Source: Chitinophaga pinensis (GTDB lineage Bacteria > Bacteroidota > Bacteroidia > Chitinophagales > Chitinophagaceae). From it: a stretch of DNA of 64,000 bases. Below, piece after piece: positions 56,306 through 64,000 of this stretch; the first letter of the stretch is position 1, and each line of letters opens with the position of its first letter. Both the position numbers and the translations under genes were made by a program. The notes under the pieces were generated by a model. That model was not told the DNA's origin. It worked only from the letters and a program-made list of their open reading frames with translations, and searched no databases. The DNA lies in NCBI GenBank assembly GCA_945897185.1, contig CAMDFC010000004.1, positions 1 through 64,000 on the forward strand, read 5' to 3'.

Positions 56306-57133
56306 TTATGCCCCTGCTTCTGATACCGACTTCTTCTTTATTTCAAAGATTTTCATCCCTTTTAACTCCCCTTGCACATCCAATTGATTTGTTTTTGTCA
56401 ACTCTTTTAATCTCCAAAATACAAATGCATCACCTGTTGTCTCTTTACCTTTATTCAGGAAAGCATTTACCACTTTATTTGCTTTTTGAAAATCATTACT
56501 CACAAATTTCAATAATTCAGTATCATAGTAATTCACTTCCTTTTGTACAATCTTTTTTCCCCCTTCTAACAAGCGAATCATTTTATCGTCGTCGCATATT
56601 TTATTCCATTCATCACCATCTACTTCAAACTCACTGATGGTAATGGGTCTAGCAAGTTTTTTTGCTTTTAAAAATTCTTTGGGCTGAATTTGACTAAGCC
56701 AATCTGGGTAAAAAATACTTCCTTTTTCGTTGATAAAAGGAAGATTATTCAAATAAAGCATGTGAATTCTACCTTGAAAATCTGCAAGCTGACTAACCAG
56801 CCAATAATAACCACATACATCATGCTTGTTCTGAGCAGCCCAAATCCACAGCTCCTCTTCCGAATTGTTGATTAGGCATTCTTTGATGTTAATCAAAACA
56901 GCAGGGTCGTTCACCGTTCCATCATCTACACTGTTTTCATTATCGCTACCCTGTAAAACTGTTCTCCACCACTCCTTTCTCTTTTCCAATCCCTCTGGAG
57001 AAAAAATTCCAGTGAGCGGACCGACAGCGTAATCATCTCGAATCAACAAAACATCCCCTGCCAGGGTTTCATCAAGCTCGATGACCTTCTTTAAAATCTC
57101 TACATCGGGTTCGTTAAATACTACATGTATCAT
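56306..57133 (-). CDS. DUF1835 domain-containing protein (with DUF3658-like C-terminus)
   Basis: A 275-residue soluble protein. The N-terminal DUF1835 block is IHVVFNEPDVEILKKVI...LIRDDYAVGPL. The C-terminal part (FWRLKELTKTNQLDVQG) resembles DUF3658. No catalytic motif is recognised. I start at the ATG at 57133, 5 bp after the parE stop; the ORF-track TTG at 57142 would overlap parE. parC follows after 10 bp, so it is embedded in the topoisomerase IV operon. Function unknown. Confidence 0.85.
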   Translation of the reverse strand: MIHVVFNEPDVEILKKVIELDETLAGDVLLIRDDYAVGPLTGIFSPEGLEKRKEWWRTVLQGSDNENSVDDGTVNDPAVLINIKECLINNSEEELWIWAAQNKHDVCGYYWLVSQLADFQGRIHMLYLNNLPFINEKGSIFYPDWLSQIQPKEFLKAKKLARPITISEFEVDGDEWNKICDDDKMIRLLEGGKKIVQKEVNYYDTELLKFVSNDFQKANKVVNAFLNKGKETTGDAFVFWRLKELTKTNQLDVQGELKGMKIFEIKKKSVSEAGA

Positions 57134-57138
57134 ACCAA

Positions 57139-59034
57139 TCAAATTGCGTCTTCAACCGTATCCAATTCAACACGGAGGTTTGAAACTATAAAATCTTGTC
57201 TTTCTTGGGTGTTCTTTCCCATATAATATTCCAACAATTGTTGGATGTGTATTTGACTTTCAAGAATGACTGGTGTTTTACGCATATCTGCACCAATAAA
57301 TCTTTTAAACTCATCTGGCGAAATTTCTCCCAAGCCCTTGAACCTTGTTATCTCAGCCTTGGCTCCAATTTTCTTTATCGCTGACTGCTTCTCAACTTCA
57401 GAATAACAGTAAATGGTCTCCTGCTTATTTCTAACTCTAAATAAAGGTGTTTCAAGTATGTAGACATGCCCATCCCTAACTAAATCAGGAAAAAACTGCA
57501 AAAAGAAGGTCATGAGCAACAGTCTTATATGCATGCCATCAACATCTGCATCAGTAGCAATGATAATGTTGTTGTACCGCAAATCATCCATCCCATCTTC
57601 AATATTCAAAGCATGCTGCAATAAATTGAATTCTTCATTTTCGTAAACAACCTTTTTGGTGAGTCCGAAGGAATTCAAAGGTTTACCACGCAAACTGAAC
57701 ACAGATTGCGTTTCTACATCTCTTGATTTGGTTATCGATCCACTCGCTGAATCTCCTTCGGTTATAAAAATGGTGGATTGTAGTTGTTTGGCAATATATT
57801 CTTCTTTGGCCTTGGCCGGCGGCTCCTCGTTAAGGTGAATCCTACAATCTCTTAATTTCTTGTTGTGCAAATTGGCTTTCTTCGCCCTCTCATTGGCCAA
57901 TTTTTTTATGCCTGCCAACTCTTTCCTTTCCCTTTCACTCTGTTCAATTCTCTTTTTCATTGCCTCTGCTACAGCGGTATGCTTGTGCAGAAAATTATCC
58001 AACTCCCTAGAGAAAAAGTCAATCATGAAATTCTTCATGGAAGGACCTCCCTCAGCAATATATTGTGAACCCAATTTCGTTTTCGTTTGGGATTCAAAAA
58101 CTGGCTCCTGCACCCTCACTGCAACTGCAGCAACAATACTTTGCCTTATATCTGAAGTATCATAATCCTTTTTAAAAAAATCCCTAATGACTTTAACAAA
58201 AGCCTCCCTAAAGGCAATAACGTGGGTTCCACCTTGGGTGGTATACTGACCATTTACAAAGCTATAAATATCTTCCCCATATTCATTGTTGTGGGATATG
58301 GCAACTTCTATATCCTCCCCCTTTAAATGTATTACCGGATACCTAAGTTCATCTTCATTTGCATTTCTGTGAAGCAAATCAAGTAGTCCGTTTTTACTAA
58401 CAAATTTTCTCCCGTTGTAACTGATAACCAACCCCGCATTAAGATAACAATAGTTCCACAGCTGTTTATCTATGTAATCAGAAATGAAATAGAAATTTCT
58501 AAAAATAGAATGATCTGGCGTAAAGACCACTTGGGTACCATTGGGCTCTGTAGTTTTTAACTCCTTGTGGTCATGTAGCAATTCTCCTCGCTTAAATTCG
58601 GCAGATTTTTCTTTTCCATCACGAAAAGCCGTCACCTTAAAATACTCACTCAAGGCATTGACGGCCTTAGTACCTACACCGTTTAACCCAACACTTTTCT
58701 GGAAAACCTTACTGTCGTATTTAGCCCCTGTATTGATTTTACTTACTACATCTACAAGTTTACCTAAAGGAATACCCCTACCATAATCACGAATAACCAC
58801 CTCTTTGTTGTTGAGCACCAAATCAATCTGCTTACCATAACCCATCATGTGCTCATCAATACAATTGTCCATTACCTCTTTTAAAAGGACATAGATACCG
58901 TCATCATGACTGCTTCCATCACCAAGCTTTCCAATATACATGCCTGGTCTCAGGCGAATATGCTCCTTCCAGTCCAGGCTCTTTATTGAGTCTTCATTGT
59001 ATTCAAAAACCTTATTTTCTTGCTGTTTAGCCAT
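57139..59034 (-). CDS. parE: DNA topoisomerase IV subunit B (ParE-type)
   Basis: ATPase subunit of the type IIA topoisomerase. It is 631 residues, the short ParE size. The GHKL motifs are [10 protein letters not shown] (about 53-62), [10 protein letters not shown] (82-91) and [14 protein letters not shown] (116-129). The TOPRIM segment begins [11 protein letters not shown], followed by the metal-binding [13 protein letters not shown]. It is first in the operon parE-DUF1835-parC, with a good promoter upstream. Confidence 0.94.
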   Translation of the reverse strand: MAKQQENKVFEYNEDSIKSLDWKEHIRLRPGMYIGKLGDGSSHDDGIYVLLKEVMDNCIDEHMMGYGKQIDLVLNNKEVVIRDYGRGIPLGKLVDVVSKINTGAKYDSKVFQKSVGLNGVGTKAVNALSEYFKVTAFRDGKEKSAEFKRGELLHDHKELKTTEPNGTQVVFTPDHSIFRNFYFISDYIDKQLWNYCYLNAGLVISYNGRKFVSKNGLLDLLHRNANEDELRYPVIHLKGEDIEVAISHNNEYGEDIYSFVNGQYTTQGGTHVIAFREAFVKVIRDFFKKDYDTSDIRQSIVAAVAVRVQEPVFESQTKTKLGSQYIAEGGPSMKNFMIDFFSRELDNFLHKHTAVAEAMKKRIEQSERERKELAGIKKLANERAKKANLHNKKLRDCRIHLNEEPPAKAKEEYIAKQLQSTIFITEGDSASGSITKSRDVETQSVFSLRGKPLNSFGLTKKVVYENEEFNLLQHALNIEDGMDDLRYNNIIIATDADVDGMHIRLLLMTFFLQFFPDLVRDGHVYILETPLFRVRNKQETIYCYSEVEKQSAIKKIGAKAEITRFKGLGEISPDEFKRFIGADMRKTPVILESQIHIQQLLEYYMGKNTQERQDFIVSNLRVELDTVEDAI

Positions 59035-59089
59035 TCTTTCCCATTGATTTAGGTATAAAAAACTAAAACTTCAGATGAAGTGATGGCGC

Positions 59090-59118
59090 CAAAGATAAAT
59101 GAATGCCTCCTCGTTCAA
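59090..59118 (-). promoter_or_regulatory. Candidate promoter TTG-N18-TATCTTTG for parE-DUF1835-parC
   Basis: On the minus strand TTG (59116-59118) lies 18 bp before the perfect -7 box TATCTTTG (59090-59097), which ends 55 bp before the parE ATG. It is one of the best full matches in the window. Confidence 0.6.
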
Positions 59119-59181
59119 AAAGGGAGGTTATCAACGCAATGTGCATAAATTGGATAAAAACCTGAAATGGCCGATGTCAAA

Positions 59182-59940
59182 TCAATTCATTCGCTTGTTT
59201 AATGAGCTGACTTGTTCCTGCAAATTACTTACCAAATTGGCCAATTGCCCAACATCCCATCGCTGCTGCTGTGCTATTTTTGTGATCACTATCTGAGCTT
59301 GCCAAATTTCTAAAACATCAGCTGCATTTACATTGTATGGCTGAAAAGAAGTGTTATCACTGGTGAGGGTTAACTTACTCTTTGTTTTTGGGTTTCGAGA
59401 AATCCGCTTGTATACAATACCTTCACTCCTACTCAATACGATACAGGCTGCGTTTTGTTTAACATCATCCAATCCGTCTATTTTTTGGCCCACAATAATT
59501 GAACCACTTGGCGTTGGCAACATACTATCTCCAATGATTTCAAATGCCCTAAACAATCCATTACCGAGCATGGGAAGCGTAAAGGTATTCAGCTCATCAA
59601 TAAATTCTTCATCGGCATAACCTGCAAGATAGCCCGCTGCTGCTTTCATAGGAACAAAATGTATGACACTGTGGTTGTCTGAACCCAGTTTTTGTTGTCT
59701 TCGTTTCGCCAAATAATCCCTCTTTGTTTCACTTAGATCTCGTCTTAATAAGTCGTCTAGACTAATTCGAAAATGATCGCTCACTATTTCTAATACATCA
59801 ATCCTCGGCTCTGCTCGCTCCTCTTCATAGGCACCCAACAAGGATCTTTTAATTTGTAACGTATTCGCAAACTCTTCTTGCGTCATTCCTTTTAATTTAC
59901 GCAAGTGCTTTAAGTTTTTGCCGGCATAGGACTGTGACAT
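59182..59940 (-). CDS. LexA-like XRE-family repressor with S24 peptidase domain
   Basis: A 252-residue regulator. The XRE helix-turn-helix is at about 9-66 (LRKLKGMTQEEFANTLQIKRSLLGAYE). The S24/LexA-type domain is at about 100-225, with the catalytic Ser139 in IIGDSMLP and the likely Lys178 in GIVYKRI. An Ala-Gly pair in AAAGYLAGY (about 102-107) is a plausible self-cleavage site. A C-terminal heptad-like stretch (about 235-250) may dimerise. It could be a self-cleaving repressor of a stress regulon. No phage genes are adjacent. An inverted repeat just upstream may be its own operator. Confidence 0.88.
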   Translation of the reverse strand: MSQSYAGKNLKHLRKLKGMTQEEFANTLQIKRSLLGAYEEERAEPRIDVLEIVSDHFRISLDDLLRRDLSETKRDYLAKRRQQKLGSDNHSVIHFVPMKAAAGYLAGYADEEFIDELNTFTLPMLGNGLFRAFEIIGDSMLPTPSGSIIVGQKIDGLDDVKQNAACIVLSRSEGIVYKRISRNPKTKSKLTLTSDNTSFQPYNVNAADVLEIWQAQIVITKIAQQQRWDVGQLANLVSNLQEQVSSLNKRMN

Positions 59941-59962
59941 ACTAATGAATTTGGGGCAATAT

Positions 59963-59977
59963 ACTAAATATTTTAGT
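59963..59977. promoter_or_regulatory. Inverted repeat, possible operator of the LexA-like repressor
   Basis: ACTAAA-TAT-TTTAGT is a perfect 6-bp inverted repeat with a 3-bp centre, 23 bp upstream of the repressor start in its divergent region with surE. Its location fits autoregulation. Such AT-rich repeats can occur by chance, so this is tentative. Confidence 0.35.
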
Positions 59978-60060
59978 TTTCAAGTTACTTTTTGCTAAAA
60001 ATATTTCTCCCCCCAGAGATCCCCGGCTCAAAAATTGAAATAAATGGTACTTTTAACGTC

Positions 60061-60864
60061 ATGACAGCAGTAAAAAAAAGCAGAACAAAAGATAAGAAAA
60101 CACAGCCCATCATTCTTATTACAAACGATGACAGCATTACTGCACCTGGCATTCGTTATCTTGTAGAAGCGGTAAAAGACTTGGGACGAATTGTGGTGGT
60201 AGCACCCGATAAACCACAATCTGGTATGGGACATGCCATTACCATAGGACACCCCCTGAGGTTACAGAAATCGCATATCATGGATGGCGTAGAGGCATGG
60301 ACCTGCAGCGGAACACCAGTAGATTGTGTGAAATTAGCAGTAGACAAAGTGTTACACAGAAAACCAGATATTTGTTTGAGTGGCATCAACCATGGAGCAA
60401 ACCATTCTATTAATGTGATCTATTCAGGCACCATGAGTGCTGCAATAGAGGCCTCCATTGAAAATATTCCTTCTGTGGGCTTTTCACTGATGGATTATAG
60501 TCTTGAGGCTGATTTTGCCGGTGCAAAGAAGTATGCTCGGATGATTGTTGAAAAAATGCTATCAAAAAAAGCAGATAAACATCTTTGTCTCAATGTGAAT
60601 ATTCCAAAAGGTGAAGAGAAGCTCATCAAAGGGGTAAAAGTATGTAAGCAAGCCTATGCAAAGTATGAAGAAGATTTTGAGGAGCGAAAAGACCCTTCAG
60701 GGAAAAAATATTTCTGGCTGACCGGCGAATTTTTAAATTTAGAAAAAAGTAAGGATACCGATGTATGGGCATTACAGCATAACTATGTAAGTATAGTACC
60801 TGTTCAATATGACCTCACCAACTATATGCTGAAAAAGAAAATAGAAAAAGACTATACATGGTAA
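60061..60864 (+). CDS. surE: 5'/3'-nucleotidase SurE
   Basis: Metal-dependent nucleoside monophosphate phosphatase. From the ATG at 60061 it is 267 residues; the ORF-track TTG at 59992 adds 23 unconserved residues. The metal-binding pair is in ILITNDDSITAPGI, with further ligands in SGMGHAIT and SGINHGANHSINVIYSGT. LNVNIP is typical. Its end overlaps the next small membrane protein gene by 7 bp, with lpxB after that. Confidence 0.94.
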   Translation: MTAVKKSRTKDKKTQPIILITNDDSITAPGIRYLVEAVKDLGRIVVVAPDKPQSGMGHAITIGHPLRLQKSHIMDGVEAWTCSGTPVDCVKLAVDKVLHRKPDICLSGINHGANHSINVIYSGTMSAAIEASIENIPSVGFSLMDYSLEADFAGAKKYARMIVEKMLSKKADKHLCLNVNIPKGEEKLIKGVKVCKQAYAKYEEDFEERKDPSGKKYFWLTGEFLNLEKSKDTDVWALQHNYVSIVPVQYDLTNYMLKKKIEKDYTW

Positions 60865-61157
60865 TTTTCAAGAAAGACAATTTTATTTTTGGTTTAGGCA
60901 TAGGCCTGATCATGCCGATCTTGAGCTTTTTTGGCTACTACTATTGGAAATTCAGTCTTTTTTCTTTCGCGCGTTTTTTATCCGCACTACAAACAAATAC
61001 GCAACTGATAACCTCTTTGAGCATTCCCTGTTTGTTTCTTAACATTGTGTTGTTTACTGTATTTATAAATGGACAAAAAGACAAGACGGCAAAAGGAATA
61101 TTTACAGTTTCAGTCACATACGCATTAGCTGCATTTCTATTCAAACTCTTGGCCTAA
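60858..61157 (+). CDS. Small conserved membrane protein between surE and lpxB
   Basis: A 99-residue protein with three hydrophobic segments (about 9-27, 50-70 and 78-98). I do not recognise a named family. It overlaps the surE stop and is 20 bp before lpxB, so it is co-transcribed with them. A membrane location next to a lipid A gene suggests an envelope role, but this is inference from position. Confidence 0.7.
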   Translation: MVIFKKDNFIFGLGIGLIMPILSFFGYYYWKFSLFSFARFLSALQTNTQLITSLSIPCLFLNIVLFTVFINGQKDKTAKGIFTVSVTYALAAFLFKLLA

Positions 61158-61177
61158 TTCAAGAGAAATGTAAACAA

Positions 61178-62299
61178 ATGAAATACTACATTATAGCAGG
61201 TGAAGCCTCTGGTGATCTACATGGTAGCCATTTAATTCAGGCCATCAAAACAAATGATGAAGGTTCAGACATAAGGGTATGGGGAGGTGATAAGATGGAA
61301 GCAGCAGGTGCTAAACTAATCAAACACTACCGCGATCTGGCCTTCATGGGTTTCGCTGAAGTCATCAGTAACCTTCCTACCATCATGGCGAACATGAAGT
61401 TTTGCAAAAGTGACATCACTACGTTCAACCCTGATGTTGTTATTTTTATTGATTATCCAGGCTTTAATCTTCCGATTGCAAAATTTGCTAAAGCCAAGGG
61501 GTATAAAACAGCTTACTACATTTCACCACAGATTTGGGCATGGAAAGAAAAAAGGATTCATACCATTAAACGTGATGTAGACAAAATGATGGTGATTCTT
61601 CCCTTTGAAAAAATCTTCTACGAAAAATGGAATTTTGCAGTCGATTATGTTGGACATCCACTCATTGAAATCATCGACCAATACCAACTGGGAATCAACA
61701 AAGAGGAAATCAAAAATACCTTGGGTATCAACAAAGCAAAAAAGGTTGTCGCTCTCTTACCTGGTTCGAGAAAACAAGAAATAACCAAGAAATTACCCAT
61801 CATGTTGGAAGCCAGCAAAGACTTCCCTGAAGTTCAGTTTATAGTTGGACAAGCTCCTGGTATCACTGATGAATTCATTCAGTCATTTACAAGCAAATAC
61901 CAGAATGTTACTGTACTAAAAAACAAAACTTATGACCTTCTCTCAATTGCAGACGCAGCGCTGGTCACTTCAGGTACAGCCACTTTAGAAACAGCACTAT
62001 TTAGGGTTCCCGAGATTGTCTGTTACAAAGGCTCACCCATATCTTATGCAATTGCAAAAAAACTGATCAAAGTAAAATACATTTCACTTGTCAATTTGAT
62101 CATGGATAAGCAGATTGTAAAAGAACTAATACAAGAAGAATTGACTACCAAAAATATTAAGTTGGAATTAACTGATTTGTTGTTTAATGAAGAGAGAAAA
62201 ACAACATTTCAACAAGACACCAATGACCTTTATAAATTACTAAGTGCTGGGGGCAAAGCTTCTCAAAAAGCAGCCGATTTGATCAATCAAATGTTATAA
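61178..62299 (+). CDS. lpxB: Lipid-A-disaccharide synthase
   Basis: Joins UDP-2,3-diacylglucosamine and lipid X in lipid A synthesis, at the inner face of the cytoplasmic membrane. It is 373 residues, a GT19 enzyme. Motifs are IIAGEASGDLHGSHLI at the N-terminus, LAFMGFAEVI, VIFIDYPGFNLP, SPQIWAWKEKR and LPGSRKQEI. It confirms a Gram-negative outer membrane. Confidence 0.96.
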   Translation: MKYYIIAGEASGDLHGSHLIQAIKTNDEGSDIRVWGGDKMEAAGAKLIKHYRDLAFMGFAEVISNLPTIMANMKFCKSDITTFNPDVVIFIDYPGFNLPIAKFAKAKGYKTAYYISPQIWAWKEKRIHTIKRDVDKMMVILPFEKIFYEKWNFAVDYVGHPLIEIIDQYQLGINKEEIKNTLGINKAKKVVALLPGSRKQEITKKLPIMLEASKDFPEVQFIVGQAPGITDEFIQSFTSKYQNVTVLKNKTYDLLSIADAALVTSGTATLETALFRVPEIVCYKGSPISYAIAKKLIKVKYISLVNLIMDKQIVKELIQEELTTKNIKLELTDLLFNEERKTTFQQDTNDLYKLLSAGGKASQKAADLINQML

Positions 62300-62306
62300 T
62301 TGATTT

Positions 62307-62474
62307 CTATTTTCTTAAAAAAGCTTTTACAATCATCACCACAATTGCAAATAGAAAAAGTAGTAAAGAAATTCGATTGATGCCATGCATGTATTGTACC
62401 CACTTAGAATTAGGAGTATCCGCATCTTTTTTTCTAAGATAGAGGTAGGTTGCTATTTGCTTGAGTACTCCCAT
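62307..62474 (-). CDS. DUF6728-like small membrane protein (55 aa)
   Basis: Too short for the ORF track. It starts MGVLKQIATYLYLRKKD, continues with KWVQYMHGINRIS, then one hydrophobic segment (about 36-50) and a basic end. The pattern matches the small Bacteroidota family I know as DUF6728, with a single C-terminal TM helix. It converges with lpxB (8-bp gap), and 53 bp lie between it and the upstream LuxE-like stop. Function unknown. Confidence 0.75.
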   Translation of the reverse strand: MGVLKQIATYLYLRKKDADTPNSKWVQYMHGINRISLLLFLFAIVVMIVKAFLRK

Positions 62475-62527
62475 AAATAATTAATTGTCGCGAATTTAAG
62501 TGGTTTCTTCCATTCCACCCTATTGTG

Positions 62528-63577
62528 TTAAACAGCCAACAAACTACATCCCCTGATGTCACAATTGTCTATTCTTCCCGTGATCTCAAAACTTCCATCT
62601 GCACTAAATCTTGCCAAATCGTCTGTTGCTATAAAAGCAATCGTATCCTTATTGGCCAAATCAATGATGTTGATGGCGCCTGTTCGCATTGGGAACTCGT
62701 TTCCACCCCAGATCTCAAAAGGGTCATCAACTGAACGTAACAATACTTTCATGGTAGAAGAAGTTTTGAACCAGCCGCCTCCATTGGAGTAAGCCTGCGA
62801 TTGCAATTCAGTCATTCCATACTCAGCGTGTATTTTATCTACCCCTAGATGCATACACAAATAAGCATGCAATTCGCCACGTGTAATTTCTGTTCTTCGC
62901 CCTTTCATTCCTCCCGTCTCCATCACGATGGTATGTTTCAGTTGCATCTTGTACTTTTCTGCAAAATCAAGTAAGGCGTAGGTTACGCCCAACAACAAGG
63001 TAGGCTGTGCCTTAGTTTCCAACTCCAAAAGAACTGTATGCAGTTGATCTAAATCGTGAAGAAAAAACCCAGATAAGGAATGGTTACTCAACTTGATCAA
63101 ATGATCAGCCATTGCAACCAAAGATGAGTTGCCTTTTTCAAGATAGGATGGCAAAACTGCGAGTATACAATAGCCAGAGGGATCTCCGAAAAATTCCCGA
63201 AAGTTTTGTTCTGCATTTTGCAAATAGTCATTTAAACTAAAAATACCATGCTTGCTGTTGATGGCACCTGTTGTGCCACTGCTTTCAAAAAAGACTTCCG
63301 GTTGGAAATGGCCTGTTTGAATGAAATGTGATTTAAAAAAAGAAATGGGGAGAAAAGGAAGCAGATTTAGACTGGTTATGGATTGTATGTCTATGGACAA
63401 GCATTCGAGGTATTGTTTGTAGAGCTGGTTTTGGCTTGACTGTACATGGAAAAGTTCCAAAGCCCTGTCTAAAAACAATGAATCCCCACCGAGGGTTAAA
63501 TCTTCTTTAAAATGATATGTGCTGAATAGGTTATTCAATGGATAACTGCTAAATTTGAATAGACAACAAAGGTACAT
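62528..63577 (-). CDS. LuxE/PaaK-like acyl-protein synthetase family protein
   Basis: A 349-residue member of the ANL-like LuxE family, which activates fatty acids by adenylation. The phosphate-binding motif SSGTTG is at about residue 94, then HLIKLSNHSL and TGGMKGRRTEITRGEL, and HAEYGMTELQSQAYS is the adenylate-binding block. No luxC/D-like partner is in view, so the role is unknown. The ATG at 63577 shares bases with the divergent gene's ATG. A TTG at 63478 giving MFLDRALELFHVQ is a plausible alternative start. Confidence 0.8.
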   Translation of the reverse strand: MYLCCLFKFSSYPLNNLFSTYHFKEDLTLGGDSLFLDRALELFHVQSSQNQLYKQYLECLSIDIQSITSLNLLPFLPISFFKSHFIQTGHFQPEVFFESSGTTGAINSKHGIFSLNDYLQNAEQNFREFFGDPSGYCILAVLPSYLEKGNSSLVAMADHLIKLSNHSLSGFFLHDLDQLHTVLLELETKAQPTLLLGVTYALLDFAEKYKMQLKHTIVMETGGMKGRRTEITRGELHAYLCMHLGVDKIHAEYGMTELQSQAYSNGGGWFKTSSTMKVLLRSVDDPFEIWGGNEFPMRTGAINIIDLANKDTIAFIATDDLARFSADGSFEITGRIDNCDIRGCSLLAV

Positions 63578-64000
63578 GACAAAGTATTACATCACTTTTC
63601 TACTTATCCTAATTCTCAGTGCCTGCGGGAAAGAAACATTCCAGTCGAGACCCCTTTTAAAAATTAAAAGCGTAAGTAGCACAAAGGTTCCAGTAGGAAG
63701 CGATTTTCAAGTAACCATGAGGCTCACCGATAAAGAAGGTGATTTTAGCGACACCCTCTGGATTATGAAATCAACCACAAAATGTGCACTCAGTGATTTT
63801 TCTGACTCAACACTTTACCGAATTCCTACAGAAACGCCAAGAGTAAAAAACTTTGACGGTGAAGTGCTTGTCTCTTTTTCTTACGCAATTGAACTACAAC
63901 CTCGTTGTGCAAGGAACGATACGGCTGTCTTCAGTTTCTGGATAAAAGACCAAGCAGGAAACATAAGCGATACTGTAAAAACCGCTCCGATCATCATCTT
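63576..64000 (+). CDS. Hypothetical lipoprotein (3' truncated by window)
   Basis: ATG at 63576 opens a frame that runs off the window, so it is missing from the ORF track. It starts MTKYYITFLLILILSACGKE, a lipoprotein signal with lipobox LSAC (Cys about 17). The following 125 residues are beta-rich with repeated polar strands (VPVGSDFQVTMRLTDKEGDFSDTLWI). No family is recognised. Probably anchored in the periplasm or outer membrane. Confidence 0.75.
   Translation, partial: MTKYYITFLLILILSACGKETFQSRPLLKIKSVSSTKVPVGSDFQVTMRLTDKEGDFSDTLWIMKSTTKCALSDFSDSTLYRIPTETPRVKNFDGEVLVSFSYAIELQPRCARNDTAVFSFWIKDQAGNISDTVKTAPIII

Noticed and set aside
1-64000. Search for mobile elements, CRISPR arrays, prophage, toxin-antitoxin or defence genes
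   Set aside because: No spaced repeats, transposase, integrase other than XerD, or defence-type domains were seen; the window is housekeeping DNA.

Overview
The window is a dense, housekeeping-rich stretch of a Bacteroidota chromosome, most likely from the Chitinophagia/Chitinophagaceae side of the phylum. Four things point there. AT-rich coding DNA carries many Bacteroidota-type families (DUF5916, DUF5103, DUF2911, DUF6580, DUF4369-TlpA, a DUF6728-like protein). Promoters look like TTG-N18-20-TAnnTTTG rather than E. coli sigma-70 sites. Several genes have TTG starts and few have a convincing Shine-Dalgarno. The gene orders (parE-DUF1835-parC, surE-small membrane protein-lpxB) fit the phylum. 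I see no insertion sequence, prophage, CRISPR array, tRNA or rRNA. The only RNA gene is the SRP RNA. No gene-free stretch exceeds about 210 bp.

Layout. 1-8 kb: the end of an HtrA protease, an intracellular GH13 amylase, isoprenoid genes ispH and ispD, cmk, a Gfo/Idh oxidoreductase, an amino acid permease and an OmpH/Skp-like protein. 8-14 kb: rpoC without rpoB beside it, and a conserved helical-repeat protein of unknown function. 14-21 kb: a branched-chain amino acid operon leuA-(small ORF)-ilvD-ilvB-ilvN-ilvC. 21-34 kb: sucC, a DUF5916 outer-membrane protein, a transaldolase-like aldolase, SRP RNA, DUF5103, an FtsX-type permease, a TrmH-family methyltransferase, a BamA/TamA-like protein, a YkgJ cysteine-cluster protein, xerD, DUF3817, DUF2911 and a phosphopantetheinyl transferase. 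34-41.9 kb: dcd, a CrtA-like gene, an RmlD-like reductase, pfkA, pyk, rnhA, DUF6580, manA and yraN. 41.9-52.3 kb: one long minus-strand supra-operon, trpE-G-D-C-F-B-A-hisH-A-F-IE-tlpA. 52.3-64 kb: smpB, accD, parE-DUF1835-parC, a LexA-like S24 repressor, surE, a small membrane protein, lpxB, a DUF6728-like protein, a LuxE-like acyl-protein ligase and a truncated lipoprotein gene.

The most interesting signal lies in front of the trp-his supra-operon. A 17-codon leader ORF (MKISNTNNGWHIIPLKG) has one Trp codon immediately followed by one His codon. It is followed by a strong intrinsic terminator just before trpE. The leader stop-codon region (GGGCUA) can pair with the 5' arm of the terminator (UAGCCC). 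This has the architecture of a ribosome-mediated attenuator that could sense both charged tRNA-Trp and tRNA-His for an operon making both amino acids. Other points worth a second look are the separation of rpoC from rpoB, a LeuA without its regulatory domain in an operon lacking leuBCD, the unknown gene inside the topoisomerase IV operon, and two extremely tight divergent gene pairs.
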